A stretch of 64,000 bases of DNA, taken from contig CAXSBR010000005.1 in assembly GCA_964236495.1 (NCBI GenBank), positions 1 to 64,000 on the forward strand, given 5' to 3'. A program made the position numbers and the translations under genes. Shown one piece after another: positions 33,421 to 41,905 of this stretch. Position 1 is the first letter of the stretch, and each line of letters starts with the position of its first letter. The notes under the pieces were generated by a model. It had not been told where the DNA came from and did no database searches. It worked only from the letters and a program-made list of their open reading frames with translations. The DNA is from CAXSBR01 sp964236495. Lineage in GTDB: Bacteria > Actinomycetota > Actinomycetes > Mycobacteriales > Jatrophihabitantaceae.

Positions 33421-34020
33421 TCAGTTGCCGACGGTCACCGTGGGCAGCCAGGTTGGACGTCGGGCTTCGTAGTCGTCGATGACGTCGGTGTTACGCAGCG
33501 TCAGCGCGACGTCGTCGAGGCCTTCCAGCAGGCGCCAGCGGGTGTAGTCGTCGAGCTCGAATCCGTGCACCTCACCGGTCCAGCGGACCTGGCGATCGAG
33601 CAGATCCACCGTCACCAATGTCGACGGGTCGTCGGTGATGTCGTCGAGCAGCCGTTGCACGACCTTCTCCGCCAGCAGCACGGGCAGCAGGCCGGCCTTG
33701 AGCGAGTTGCCGCGGAAGATGTCGCCGAAGCGGGGCGAGATGACGGCGCGGAAGCCGTAGTCCATCAGCGCCCACACCGCGTGCTCGCGCGACGATCCGG
33801 TGCCGAAGTCAGGGCCGGTGACCAGGATGGACGCGCCCGCCACCTGCGGCTGGTTGAGGATGAAATCGGGCTCGTTACGGCGCCAGGCGCTGAACAGGCC
33901 GTCCTCGAAGCCGGTGCGGGTGACCCGCTTGAGGTATTCGGCCGGGATGATCTGGTCGGTGTCGACGTTGGTGCGGCGCAGTGGCACGGCGGTGCCGGTG
34001 TGCACGATGAAGGCGTCCAT
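33421..34020 (-). CDS. leuD: 3-isopropylmalate dehydratase, small subunit
   Basis: A 199-residue LeuD. Family features: RTNVDTDQIIPAEYLKR and GPDFGTGSSREHAVWAL, the swivelling-domain loop. With LeuC it isomerises 2- to 3-isopropylmalate in leucine synthesis; it also takes citramalate-derived substrates in the isoleucine branch fed by cimA. It follows leuC by 14 bp. Confidence 0.98.
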   Translation of the reverse strand: MDAFIVHTGTAVPLRRTNVDTDQIIPAEYLKRVTRTGFEDGLFSAWRRNEPDFILNQPQVAGASILVTGPDFGTGSSREHAVWALMDYGFRAVISPRFGDIFRGNSLKAGLLPVLLAEKVVQRLLDDITDDPSTLVTVDLLDRQVRWTGEVHGFELDDYTRWRLLEGLDDVALTLRNTDVIDDYEARRPTWLPTVTVGN

Positions 34021-34034
34021 GTGCGGTGCTCCTT

Positions 34035-35432
34035 CTACAGGTCGGCCGGGCTGGAGAGTCGACCGGTGATCGCGGTGGCGGCGGCAACGAGCGGCGAGAC
34101 CAGGTGAGTCCGCCCGCCCTTGCCCTGGCGTCCCTCGAAGTTGCGGTTCGAGGTGGAGGCGCTGCGTTCACCGGGTGCCAGCTGATCTGGGTTCATACCT
34201 AGGCACATCGAGCAGCCGGCCTGGCGCCAGTCGGCGCCGGCGTCGAGGAACACCTGGTCCAGGCCCTCGTCGATGGCCTGCTGGCGCACCCGCATGGAGC
34301 CCGGCACCACCAGCATCCGCACGGTCGGTGCGACGGTGTGGCCGCGCAATATTTCGGCAACGGCGCGGAGGTCCTCGATCCTGCCGTTGGTGCACGACCC
34401 GACGAAGACGGTGTCCACGGCGACGTCACGCAGCGGAGTTCCGGCGGTCAGGCCCATGTACTCCAGCGCCTTTGCCGCCGCGGCGCGGTCGCCCTCGTCG
34501 GCGAAGTCTGCCGGATCGGGCACCAGCGCCGACAGCGGCGCACCCTGACCTGGGTTGGTGCCCCAGGTGACAAACGGCGTGATCTCCTCGGCAGCCACTG
34601 TGACCGACGCGTCGAACTCGGCGTCGTCGTCAGTGCGCAGAGTGCGCCAGTACTCCACCGCGGCATCCCATGCCTCGCCCGCCGGTGCGTGCGGCCGGCC
34701 CTGCAGGTAGGCGAAGGTGACGTCGTCGGGTGCGATCATGCCCGCTCGCGCGCCCCACTCGATGCTCATGTTGCAAACCGTCATCCGCGCTTCCATCGAC
34801 ATCTCTTCGAACACGTTGCCGCGGTACTCGACCATGTAGCCCTGCCCGCCGCCGGTACCGGTGCGGGCGATCACGGCCAGGATGACGTCCTTGGCGGTGA
34901 CGCCAGGCTGCAGCTGGCCTTGCACGGTGACCGCCATCGTCTGCGGCCGGTCCATCGGCAGTGTCTGGGTGGCCAAAACGTGTTCGACCTGGCTGGTGCC
35001 GATGCCGAAGGCGAGCGCGCCGAACGCACCATGGGTGGAGGTGTGGGAGTCTCCGCACACCATCGTCATGCCCGGCTGGGTGATGCCCAGCTGCGGGCCG
35101 ATGACGTGCACGATGCCCTGTTCGAGGTTGCCCATCGGGTAGAGCTGGACGCCGAAGTCGGCACAGTTCTTGCGCAGCGTCTCGACTTGGGTGCGGCTGA
35201 TCGGGTCGGCGATGGGCCGGTCGATGTTTTGAGTGGGAACGTTGTGGTCCTCGGTGGCCAGCGTCAGGTCGGGGCGGCGCACTGCGCGCCCGGCCAGGCG
35301 CAAGCCGTCGAAGGCCTGCGGGCTGGTGACCTCGTGGACCAGATGCATGTCGATGTAGAGCAGATCGGGTTCGCCGTCGGCGCGGCGCACGACGTGGCTG
35401 TCCCAGAGCTTCTCTGCGAGGGTGGTTCCCAT
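34035..35432 (-). CDS. leuC: 3-isopropylmalate dehydratase, large subunit
   Basis: A 465-residue aconitase-family enzyme. The start ATG 35432 (MGTTLAEKLWDSHVV) is the family start; the open frame upstream belongs to ndgR on the other strand. The three 4Fe-4S cysteines are visible in VGSCTNGR and AGCSMCLGMNPD. HEVTSPQAFDGLRL and CGDSHTSTHGAFGALAFGIG confirm the assignment. A palindrome in its upstream region is the likely NdgR site. Confidence 0.98.
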   Translation of the reverse strand: MGTTLAEKLWDSHVVRRADGEPDLLYIDMHLVHEVTSPQAFDGLRLAGRAVRRPDLTLATEDHNVPTQNIDRPIADPISRTQVETLRKNCADFGVQLYPMGNLEQGIVHVIGPQLGITQPGMTMVCGDSHTSTHGAFGALAFGIGTSQVEHVLATQTLPMDRPQTMAVTVQGQLQPGVTAKDVILAVIARTGTGGGQGYMVEYRGNVFEEMSMEARMTVCNMSIEWGARAGMIAPDDVTFAYLQGRPHAPAGEAWDAAVEYWRTLRTDDDAEFDASVTVAAEEITPFVTWGTNPGQGAPLSALVPDPADFADEGDRAAAAKALEYMGLTAGTPLRDVAVDTVFVGSCTNGRIEDLRAVAEILRGHTVAPTVRMLVVPGSMRVRQQAIDEGLDQVFLDAGADWRQAGCSMCLGMNPDQLAPGERSASTSNRNFEGRQGKGGRTHLVSPLVAAATAITGRLSSPADL

Positions 35433-35459
35433 CTCGATGTGGCCTCTCTGCCGGCTTGC

Positions 35460-35478
35460 CGTCTCACGGAGTGAGACG
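35460..35478. promoter_or_regulatory. Probable NdgR operator between leuC and ndgR
   Basis: CGTCTCACGGAGTGAGACG is a perfect 8-bp inverted repeat with a 3-bp centre. It lies 14 bp before the ndgR start and 28 bp before leuC. In Streptomyces and Corynebacterium, NdgR/LtbR binds between leuC and its own gene; the same role is inferred here. Confidence 0.8.
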
Positions 35479-35491
35479 TTAATATCGCTCC

Positions 35492-36196
35492 GTGGGACAG
35501 CATAGCGGTATCGGCGTGCTGGACAAGGCCGTCGACATCCTCGACGCCGTCGACGCGTCCCCGGCGTCGTTGGCTGATCTCGTCGTACGCACCGGCCTGC
35601 CCCGAGCCACGGCGCACCGCCTGGCCGTCGCCCTCGAACTGCATGGGTTACTTCGCCGCGACGTCGAGGGCCGCTTCGCCGCCGGCCGACGCCTGCGGGC
35701 CACGAGCACCAGCGACGGCTTGACGACGGTAGCCGGTCCCGCGCTGACGTGGCTGCGCGACGAGAGCGGCGAGAGCGCGCAGCTGTACCGGCGTGAGGGC
35801 AGCGACCGCGTGTGCATCGCGGTTGCCGAGCGCACCACGGGCTTGCGCACCACCGTGCCCGTCGGCGCGCACCTGCCGCTGACTGCCGGTTCGGGAGCAC
35901 AGGTGCTGTGCGCCTGGGAGGCAGCCGCCTCGGTGCCCACCTCAGCGGTTCGGTCTGCCTTCACCGACAAGCAACTCGCAGAGGTGCGTCGGCGTGGCTG
36001 GGCGCAGTCGGTGGGTCAGCGCGAGGCCGGCGTGGCGTCGGTGTCGGCACCGGTGCGGGGCCCGGGCGGTGGCGTGATCGCCGCCATCTCGATCTCTGGA
36101 CCCGTCGAGCGGCTCGGCCGAGCGCCGGGTCAGCGCTTTGCGCCGATGGTGATGGCCGCGGCCCAGCGGTTGTCGACGGCGTTGGCCGATGTCTGA
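35492..36196 (+). CDS. ndgR: IclR-family regulator of leucine biosynthesis
   Basis: A 234-residue IclR protein with an N-terminal winged helix (VLDKAVDILDAV ... LPRATAHRLAVALELHGLL) and a GAF-like effector domain ending in VSAPVRGPGGGVIAAISISGP. The position divergent from leuCD is conserved for NdgR/LtbR, which controls amino-acid genes. Start GTG 35492. The crcB gene begins inside its last codons. Confidence 0.92.
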   Translation: MGQHSGIGVLDKAVDILDAVDASPASLADLVVRTGLPRATAHRLAVALELHGLLRRDVEGRFAAGRRLRATSTSDGLTTVAGPALTWLRDESGESAQLYRREGSDRVCIAVAERTTGLRTTVPVGAHLPLTAGSGAQVLCAWEAAASVPTSAVRSAFTDKQLAEVRRRGWAQSVGQREAGVASVSAPVRGPGGGVIAAISISGPVERLGRAPGQRFAPMVMAAAQRLSTALADV

Positions 36197-36650
36197 CCCG
36201 GCCGCACCCGTCGGGCTTGATCCCGACAGCACTCCGGTGTCGCTGCCGTCGGCAATGAGCCCGTCGCTGCTGCTGCTGGTGGCCGGTGGCGCGGTGGCAG
36301 GCACATTGGTGCGGTACGGGCTGAGCCGCGCCGTTCCGACCTCCGCCGGGCACTTTCCCGTCTCGACGTTCACGGTGAACGTGCTCGGCGCTTTCGTCCT
36401 CGGCGCGCTGCTGGAAGCACTTACCCGGCCCGGACCGGAGACGGCCCGTCGGCGCCGCCTGCGCCTGCTGGGCGGCACCGGCTTCTGCGGCGCGCTCACG
36501 ACGTACAGCACGCTGGCCGTGGAAGCCGACCAGCTCGTACGGCACCACGACGCGGCGCTCGCGGCCGGGTACGCCGCTGCCAGCGTGCTGGCCGGCCTGG
36601 TCGCCTGCGGTGCCGGCGTCGTGGCCGCAGCACGCGTGCGCGGCAGCTGA
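36189..36650 (+). CDS. crcB: Fluoride channel subunit (CrcB/Fluc)
   Basis: A 153-residue membrane protein with four hydrophobic segments. The Fluc core is evident: GTLVRYGLS, TFTVNVLGAFVLGAL and GTGFCGALTTYSTL. It has an extra ~22-residue N-terminal tail. The ATG overlaps the last 8 bases of ndgR, and its stop overlaps the next crcB start (TGATG). Paired crcB genes usually make an antiparallel heterodimeric fluoride exporter. Confidence 0.93.
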   Translation: MSDPAAPVGLDPDSTPVSLPSAMSPSLLLLVAGGAVAGTLVRYGLSRAVPTSAGHFPVSTFTVNVLGAFVLGALLEALTRPGPETARRRRLRLLGGTGFCGALTTYSTLAVEADQLVRHHDAALAAGYAAASVLAGLVACGAGVVAAARVRGS

Positions 36651-37024
36651 TGCTTGCCCTGCTCGTAGCGGTCGGAGGTGCGCTGGGCGCGGTGGCCCGC
36701 TACGTCGCCGACTACGCGATCCGGCGCCGCTGGGCGACGCGGTTCCCGATCGGCACCGTCGTCATCAACGTCACCGGCTCGCTGCTGTTGGGCGTGCTGA
36801 CGGGCCTGACCATCCACGGCCTCGTGCACGCCGGCTGGGGCGCGGACGCCGTCGCTGTCGTCGGCACCGGGTTCTGCGGTGGCTACACGACATTCAGCAC
36901 GGCCACCTTCGAATCGGTGCAACTGCTGCGCTCGCGCTACTACCGGCTGGCCGTTCTGAATACCGTGGGAAGCATCGGATTGACGACGCTGGCCGCCGCG
37001 GCCGGCATCGCACTGACTGCCTGA
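36650..37024 (+). CDS. crcB: Fluoride channel subunit (CrcB/Fluc), second copy
   Basis: A 124-residue Fluc protein with GAVARYVADYA, GTVVINVTGSLLLGVL and GTGFCGGYTTFSTATFE, the last being the phenylalanine-box and sodium-site region. Four transmembrane segments. Translationally coupled to the first crcB. No fluoride riboswitch was seen upstream of the pair, which instead follows ndgR directly. Confidence 0.94.
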   Translation: MLALLVAVGGALGAVARYVADYAIRRRWATRFPIGTVVINVTGSLLLGVLTGLTIHGLVHAGWGADAVAVVGTGFCGGYTTFSTATFESVQLLRSRYYRLAVLNTVGSIGLTTLAAAAGIALTA

Positions 37025-37031
37025 ATAGGCT

Positions 37032-38480
37032 CTACCAAGACGTGGCGACGTAGCTGGTTTCGAGGTACGCGTCGATGCCCTCGAAGCTGCCCTCGCGACC
37101 GATGCCGGACTGCTTTACCCCACCGAACGGTGCCGCGGGGTCCGACACCAGGCCGCGGTTGAGCCCGATCATGCCGACCTCGAGCCGCTCGCTCGCGCGC
37201 AGGCCACGGGCGAGATCGCGGGTGTAGATGTAGCCGGCCAGCCCCATCTCGGTGGCGTTGGCCAGCGTCAGCGCCTCGTCGTCGCTACCTACAGAAATGA
37301 TGGGCGCCACCGGCCCGAACACCTCCTCGACCGACACCGCCGAATCGGGCGGGACGTCGGTGAGCACCGTGGCGGGGTAGAAGTAGCCCGGCCGATCCAG
37401 GCGCTCGCCGCCGATGAGTGCGCGCGCACCCGCGTCGAGCGAACGCTGCACCTTGTCCGCCACCCCGTCGACGGCCCGCTCGGTGATCATCGGTCCGAGC
37501 TGGGTGGACTCCTCGACGCCCGCGCCGACGGTCAGCGCGCCCATCCGGTCGGCGAGCTTGGCGGCGAACTGTTCGGCGATGTCGCGGTGGACGAAGAAGC
37601 GGTTGGCCGCCGTGCAGGCCTGGCCGCCGTTGCGCATCTTGGCCAGCATCGCTCCGTCGACGGCAGCGTCGACGTCGGCATCGGCGAGCACCAGGAACGG
37701 ATCGTTGCCGCCCAGTTCCATCGTCGTATTGACGATCCGGTCCGCCGCCTGCTTGAGCAGCATCCGCCCGACGCCGGTGGAGCCGGTGAACGACATCTTG
37801 CGCACCCGCGGATCGGCCAGCGCCGCGGTGACCAGATCGCCGGGATCGTCGGTGGGCAGGATGTTGACGACGCCGTCGGGCGCGCCGGCGTCGGCCAGGA
37901 TCTGGCCGACCAGCAGCGCGGTCAGCGGCGTCTCCCCCGGCGGCTTGAGCACGACGGTGCAGCCGGCGGCCAGTGCCGGTGCCAGCTTGCGGGTTGCCAT
38001 CGCGGCGGGGAAGTTCCACGGCGTGAGCAGCAACGCGACGCCGACCGGACGCCGAAAGGTGAGGATGCGGTTGGTGCCCGCCGGTGCCTGTCGCAGGTCG
38101 CCGCCGATCCGGACGGCCTCCTCGGAGAACCAGCGGAAGAACTCCGCGGCATAAGCGACCTCGCCGCGCGCGTCGGTGATGGTCTTGCCCATCTCCAGGC
38201 TCATCACCCGTGCCAGATCTTCCCTGCGGGCGATCATCAGGTCGTAGGTGCGGCGCAGTATCTCGCCACGCTCGCGCGGCGCGGTCGCGGTCCAACCGGG
38301 CAGGGCGTCGGCGGCCGCGCCGAGTGCGGCGTCCAGGTCGTCCAGCCCGGGTCTGGGCACCGAGCACAACGATTGGGCCGTCGAAGGATTGACGACGTCG
38401 TAGGTGCCGGCACTGCCGTCGACCCACTTGCCACCGATCAGCAGCTGCGTGGGCAGATCGGCAGGTAGGTCGCTGGCCAT
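37032..38480 (-). CDS. Aldehyde dehydrogenase, succinate-semialdehyde dehydrogenase type
   Basis: A 482-residue NAD(P)-dependent ALDH. The conserved PWNFPAAMATRKLAPALAAG, TGSTGVGR, catalytic Glu in MELGGNDPFLVL and catalytic Cys in NGGQACTAANRF are all present, as is EVFGPVAPI. The closest general match is the GabD branch, which oxidises succinate semialdehyde to succinate. No gabT lies nearby, so the physiological aldehyde is not certain. Confidence 0.88.
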   Translation of the reverse strand: MASDLPADLPTQLLIGGKWVDGSAGTYDVVNPSTAQSLCSVPRPGLDDLDAALGAAADALPGWTATAPRERGEILRRTYDLMIARREDLARVMSLEMGKTITDARGEVAYAAEFFRWFSEEAVRIGGDLRQAPAGTNRILTFRRPVGVALLLTPWNFPAAMATRKLAPALAAGCTVVLKPPGETPLTALLVGQILADAGAPDGVVNILPTDDPGDLVTAALADPRVRKMSFTGSTGVGRMLLKQAADRIVNTTMELGGNDPFLVLADADVDAAVDGAMLAKMRNGGQACTAANRFFVHRDIAEQFAAKLADRMGALTVGAGVEESTQLGPMITERAVDGVADKVQRSLDAGARALIGGERLDRPGYFYPATVLTDVPPDSAVSVEEVFGPVAPIISVGSDDEALTLANATEMGLAGYIYTRDLARGLRASERLEVGMIGLNRGLVSDPAAPFGGVKQSGIGREGSFEGIDAYLETSYVATSW

Positions 38481-38528
38481 GTGGCGCTCCTCGACTCCGA
38501 ATTGACGCCGCGACGGTGCGGCGTTCAG

Positions 38529-38978
38529 CTAGAGGGTAGCCAGCGTGCGCAGCGCCTCGTCGGCATGCTTGTTGAAGGACAACTCGCCGGTGATGACGGC
38601 GACGACGTGCTGGTCGGTGCCGATGACGAACGTGGTGCGCTTGACGGCCATCGGGCCGATGCGACGCTTCACCCCGAAAGATCGCGCGACGTCGCCGTTG
38701 GCATCCGACAGCAGCGGATAGTCCAGACTGTGGGCGGCGGCGAACCGGTTTTGCTTGTCCACCGCGTCCATGCTGATGCCGATCCGCTGAGCACCGACGG
38801 CGGCGAACTCCGCGGCCAGGTCGCGGAAGTGGCAGCTCTCCGCGGTGCACACCGGGGTCATCGCACCGGGATAGAAGAACAGCACCACCGGGCCGGCTTC
38901 GAGCAGCGTGCTAAGCCGGCGCGCGGTGCCGTCCTGGTCGGGCAGCTCGAAGTCGTCTATTACGTCGCCGGTATCCAT
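38529..38978 (-). CDS. Peroxiredoxin (BCP/PrxQ type)
   Basis: A 149-residue thioredoxin-fold peroxidase. The active site reads FFYPGAMTPVCTAESCHFRD: the peroxidatic Cys follows TPV, and a second Cys lies five residues later, the PrxQ pattern for an intramolecular disulfide. The usual Thr before the Cys (TPGCT) is kept as TPVCT. Start ATG 38978 (MDTGDVIDDFELPDQDG). Reduces hydrogen peroxide and organic peroxides. Confidence 0.92.
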   Translation of the reverse strand: MDTGDVIDDFELPDQDGTARRLSTLLEAGPVVLFFYPGAMTPVCTAESCHFRDLAAEFAAVGAQRIGISMDAVDKQNRFAAAHSLDYPLLSDANGDVARSFGVKRRIGPMAVKRTTFVIGTDQHVVAVITGELSFNKHADEALRTLATL

Positions 38979-39063
38979 GTTTGCGACGGTAATCGCGGCG
39001 CCCTTGGCCCCACGCCGGGCGGCCGCATGTGCGCCCGCCCGGTGGCGATCTGTCGTACGAGGC

Positions 39064-39993
39064 CTAGAGGCGGCCGGTCCAGGCCAGCGCCCATGTCTTC
39101 GGGCCGATGACGCCCGAACCGCCCAGTCCGTTGCGCAGCTGCAACCGCTTGGCGACGGCCAGCGTGTTCGGCCCGTAGACACCGGTCCCGTGCATCGTCG
39201 TGATCCCGCGGGCGTGCAGCTCGCGCTGCCAGGCCGCCAGATATGCGGACTTGGAACCTATCGTGAACGACTGCCCGGGCCACGCGGGCGCCGTGACGGT
39301 CGGCTTGTGCGGCGGCGCAACCGGCCGCGGTGCGGTCGTGCGGTAGTGGAACGTGCCGCTCCATGCCAGGCGCCACGTGGTTGCGCTGAGGATGCCGGTG
39401 ACCGTGCGCTCGTTCTGAGTCTGGAGCTGCCTGATCACCGCGGCCGTCGTCGGCCCGAAGAACCCGGTGCCGTGCAGCGGAGCGCCACGTCGGGCCATCT
39501 GCTTCTGCCAGCGCCCGACGACGAAATTCGACGCGCCCTGGGCGTAGGTGTCCGAGCTCGGGTACGCCGGTATCCCACTACTCGGCTGCGGGCGCGACGC
39601 GCTACCGCTCGTCGGGACCTTGATGTCGCTGATCCGCCCGGACCCCGCATCCTGGTCGTCGTGCAAGCCGACGATGCCCGCGCACTGCCACGGTTGCCAG
39701 CCCCGCATCCGGTACAAGATCAGCGCGCGGGCGTCCTGCTCGCCCTTGCCGGCGTTGCTGGGTAGACCGTGGCCGCCGACGCTGCGCCACGTTCCCACGT
39801 CGAACTGGTAGGCACCGTAGTGCGCGTTGCCGGTGTTGGTGCGGTAGTTGTTGCTCGATTCGCACTGACGCAGGCGGTTCCAGTCCTGTGCGGACGGGTC
39901 GGCCGACGCGACCACCACGGGAAAGATGCCGACTACGACACCGGCGGCGACGGCGGTAACTGCGATGCTGCGACGAGAGAGACGTAACGCCAT
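39064..39993 (-). CDS. Secreted Rpf-like transglycosylase with two peptidoglycan-binding-like repeats
   Basis: A 309-residue exported protein; start ATG 39993 after AAAGGAG. A signal peptide (residues 1-31, cut after ASA) leads to a resuscitation-promoting-factor domain: DWNRLRQCESSNNYRTNTGNAHYGAYQFDVGTW, with the catalytic Glu in CESS. A Pro/Ser linker follows, then two repeats (residues ~155-210 and ~240-309) with the pattern GTGxFGPxTxxxIxxLQ, like peptidoglycan-binding domains. Predicted to cleave cell-wall peptidoglycan. Confidence 0.9.
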   Translation of the reverse strand: MALRLSRRSIAVTAVAAGVVVGIFPVVVASADPSAQDWNRLRQCESSNNYRTNTGNAHYGAYQFDVGTWRSVGGHGLPSNAGKGEQDARALILYRMRGWQPWQCAGIVGLHDDQDAGSGRISDIKVPTSGSASRPQPSSGIPAYPSSDTYAQGASNFVVGRWQKQMARRGAPLHGTGFFGPTTAAVIRQLQTQNERTVTGILSATTWRLAWSGTFHYRTTAPRPVAPPHKPTVTAPAWPGQSFTIGSKSAYLAAWQRELHARGITTMHGTGVYGPNTLAVAKRLQLRNGLGGSGVIGPKTWALAWTGRL

Positions 39994-40188
39994 ACGTGAA
40001 CTCCTTTTGCGAACTTGTCAAGCACCGACACGGGCGACGGCGAAACTCGACCGTAAACGGCCAGCACTGAAATCACAAGTGCGTAACAGATCGCAACACG
40101 CGCCCACCCAATATCCTTCTGTCACCCTGGTAGCTGATAAGCGCGCAATGCCGACTCTGAGGGCCGCAGTGCACCGCGTCTCCTGGGG

Positions 40189-40389
40189 CGCAACCTGGCG
40201 AGCCACATAGGCGCACCGGTACGACCGCTGCGCGGGCAGCCACGACGCCGCATCAGCGTCGCCCTTGGCCCAGTTCGCCGTCGCCGACACCACCAGCAGG
40301 TTCAACGGATCGTTCGCTAACGCCGCCCGCCTGGCCGCGGACAACTGTTGCGCACCGGTTTGCCAGGCATCGTCCAACGCCACGACGTG
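40189..40389 (-). pseudogene. C-terminal half of a split HNH (DUF1524) secreted nuclease
   Basis: The minus strand encodes HVVALDDAWQTGAQ, ANDPLNLLVV, KGDADAASWLP and YRCAYVARQVA in order: the catalytic second half of the DUF1524/GmrSD-C HNH nuclease family. It lacks the N-terminal half, and its sequence diverges after ARQVA. The missing first half lies 1261 bp away, at 41651-41905 on the same strand. The break falls at the active-site DHV codons. Confidence 0.82.
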
Positions 40390-40473
40390 TTATCCGGGGC
40401 TGGTGTAGCCCTGCCGTTAGCTGCGGAGAATCGCCGCGCGCGATGACTTCAAGCACCAATAGGCTGCTCGATC

Positions 40474-41088
40474 ATGTGGAAGCCATGGACAGAGATCGAC
40501 TGGGAAGCGCCCCGCCCGGACAATAATGACGTCGGGACCTCACATCGGCGAATTCGCTTCACCCCTGCCACTGTCAACGCCCCGGCTGCCCTACGCCTCG
40601 TCGACACCTTCCGATCCATACTTACCAACGGCGGCGCGCACATCGCCGCGTTCACCGTGGATGATGTGGATGACACGGCCCACTGGTTCTTCAGCCGGAA
40701 CCGATTTGGCGAGTACGGCTTCATCGAGCAGCTTCTGAAATCTGACGCGCTCGCAACCGCATTGCCAGAGGTGCTTCCCATTGATGAGTACCCGATGGAC
40801 GCGAAGTTCGAGGAATCCAGCGCGCTACTACTGGACGGACAACTTGCGGGCGCGCTGGTCTGGGGCGGGCCCTACGGGAAGTTCGACGGTTCCGAGGCTG
40901 AAGCAAAGCGAGTGGGCGTCGAGGTCTGCGTTGAGTTGATCGGTGACCGCTACGAAGACTTCCGAATTGATCGGTCGCACGGCGAATGGTCCGAGTGGTT
41001 CCAAGCGGTCGCATGGGACGGCACCTGGCTCATCACGGACAAACGAAACCAGCGAGTCACCCTGCTCTGCATCACCGACACCGACTGA
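40474..41088 (+). CDS. Hypothetical protein carried by the insertion
   Basis: A 204-residue soluble, acidic protein from ATG 40474, without signal peptide or membrane segment. The GC content at third positions is lower than in the surrounding genes, supporting foreign origin. Segments such as VDDTAHWFFSRNRFGEYGFIEQLL and EWSEWFQAVAWDGTWLITDKRN resemble proteins found as neighbours of toxin or immunity genes, but no family was recognised. Function unknown. Confidence 0.68.
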   Translation: MWKPWTEIDWEAPRPDNNDVGTSHRRIRFTPATVNAPAALRLVDTFRSILTNGGAHIAAFTVDDVDDTAHWFFSRNRFGEYGFIEQLLKSDALATALPEVLPIDEYPMDAKFEESSALLLDGQLAGALVWGGPYGKFDGSEAEAKRVGVEVCVELIGDRYEDFRIDRSHGEWSEWFQAVAWDGTWLITDKRNQRVTLLCITDTD

Positions 41089-41186
41089 ACGACGTCGCAA
41101 TAATCACAAGCCCAGCGCGACACTTCGTGATCGACTGAAACCATCCGGACGCGGGCGAGCTACACAGTCTTTGGGGCTGACCTAGC

Positions 41187-41562
41187 CCGAACGGCAGCTC
41201 TTGTCACCGCGTCGCTGGGCATATCCCCCTCCGAATCGCACGAAGTGGGTGACAGGGCGCGCCCCAGGCTCGCCCATCGCAACGAGGTCGTTATGGTCCT
41301 TGTCGAGCGGCGAGAGTCCGGACAGCGGCGTCGAATTTTCCGTCCAGTTTCGTCGAGTGCTCGACGTCCTGCTGCCGCGCCAAGAGCAGCTATGGCAGCT
41401 CAACGGCGATGGCTACGTCATGGACTTGTTCTGCTACCTCGGCGCGTACGCAGCCGAATACGCTGCTAAATGCTCACGCGACCAGATGCAGGACCAGCTC
41501 GTGATCCCGGGCGAATGCCTCTCGAGGTCTATGACGACTACAACGAGCTGGACGACACTTGA
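41187..41562 (+). pseudogene. DUF4279-like protein, frameshifted
   Basis: Three consecutive pieces in different frames together resemble DUF4279: ALVTASLGISPSESHEVGDRA, then WSLSSGESPDSGVEF with VLLPRQEQLWQLNGDGYVMDLFCYLGAY, and finally LEVYDDYNELDDT before the stop at 41560-41562. At least two frameshifts separate them. DUF4279 proteins are often immunity-like neighbours of polymorphic toxins. No intact product is expected. Confidence 0.62.
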
Positions 41563-41650
41563 TCTTGCTCGCCTCGACACTGTCACCGGCATGCCGGCAA
41601 CGCTGGTTGCTGGGCTATAGGGACCTGCCGCTCAGACAGCTGCAGCTAGC

Positions 41651-41905
41651 ACGTGGTCCACACGTCCACTGTCGAGTGCCCGTGCACGTAGCGCAGCGCC
41701 CTGCGGTGTCAGGGTCGACAACCGCGCCGGATCCGACCCGGCACACACCGGCTAGACGCACCGACGTCAGTTGGTCGGCGAGGACGTCGTCGCGAGTGTC
41801 GCAGCCGTTGCCGTCGACGTCCTCCCAGGCGGGGCCGAACGCGGCTCGCGTGTACCCCGTCAACGGCGCTCGACCCTTCACCACCAGCCCGCGCAACATC
41901 AGCAA
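41651..41905 (-). pseudogene. N-terminal half of the split HNH (DUF1524) secreted nuclease
   Basis: The minus strand encodes VKGRAPLTGYTRAAFGPAWEDV and GNGCDTRDDVL, the hallmark N-terminal region of DUF1524 HNH nucleases, then (after a one-base shift) ALRYVHGHSTVDV and, in another frame, VDHV. The C-terminal half is at 40189-40389. A hydrophobic stretch near 42080-42110 (LAAVFVLLAVG) may be the original signal peptide, also out of frame. The gene is broken by frameshifts as well as by the insertion. Confidence 0.8.

Larger units (their letters stand above)
40390..41650. mobile_element. 1261-bp insertion interrupting the HNH nuclease gene
   Basis: ACGTG occurs at 40385-40389 and again at 41651-41655, on the two sides of the segment. 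Removing the segment with one ACGTG copy rejoins the two nuclease halves to read Asp-His-Val-Val-Ala-Leu on the minus strand, the family sequence. This fits an insertion with a 5-bp target duplication. No terminal inverted repeats and no transposase are seen. It carries one intact unknown gene (40474-41088) and a frameshifted DUF4279-like gene. Confidence 0.6.

Noticed and set aside
36100..36188. Fluoride riboswitch before crcB
   Set aside because: The sequence before crcB is ndgR coding DNA; no crcB-motif RNA was recognised.
39994..40188. c-di-AMP (ydaO-type) riboswitch upstream of the Rpf-like gene
   Set aside because: Such riboswitches often precede rpf genes, but the conserved blocks of that RNA were not found in the leader here.
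41201..41620. Intact 139-residue protein
   Set aside because: The frame joins pieces from different original frames of a DUF4279-like gene, so it is treated as a pseudogene.
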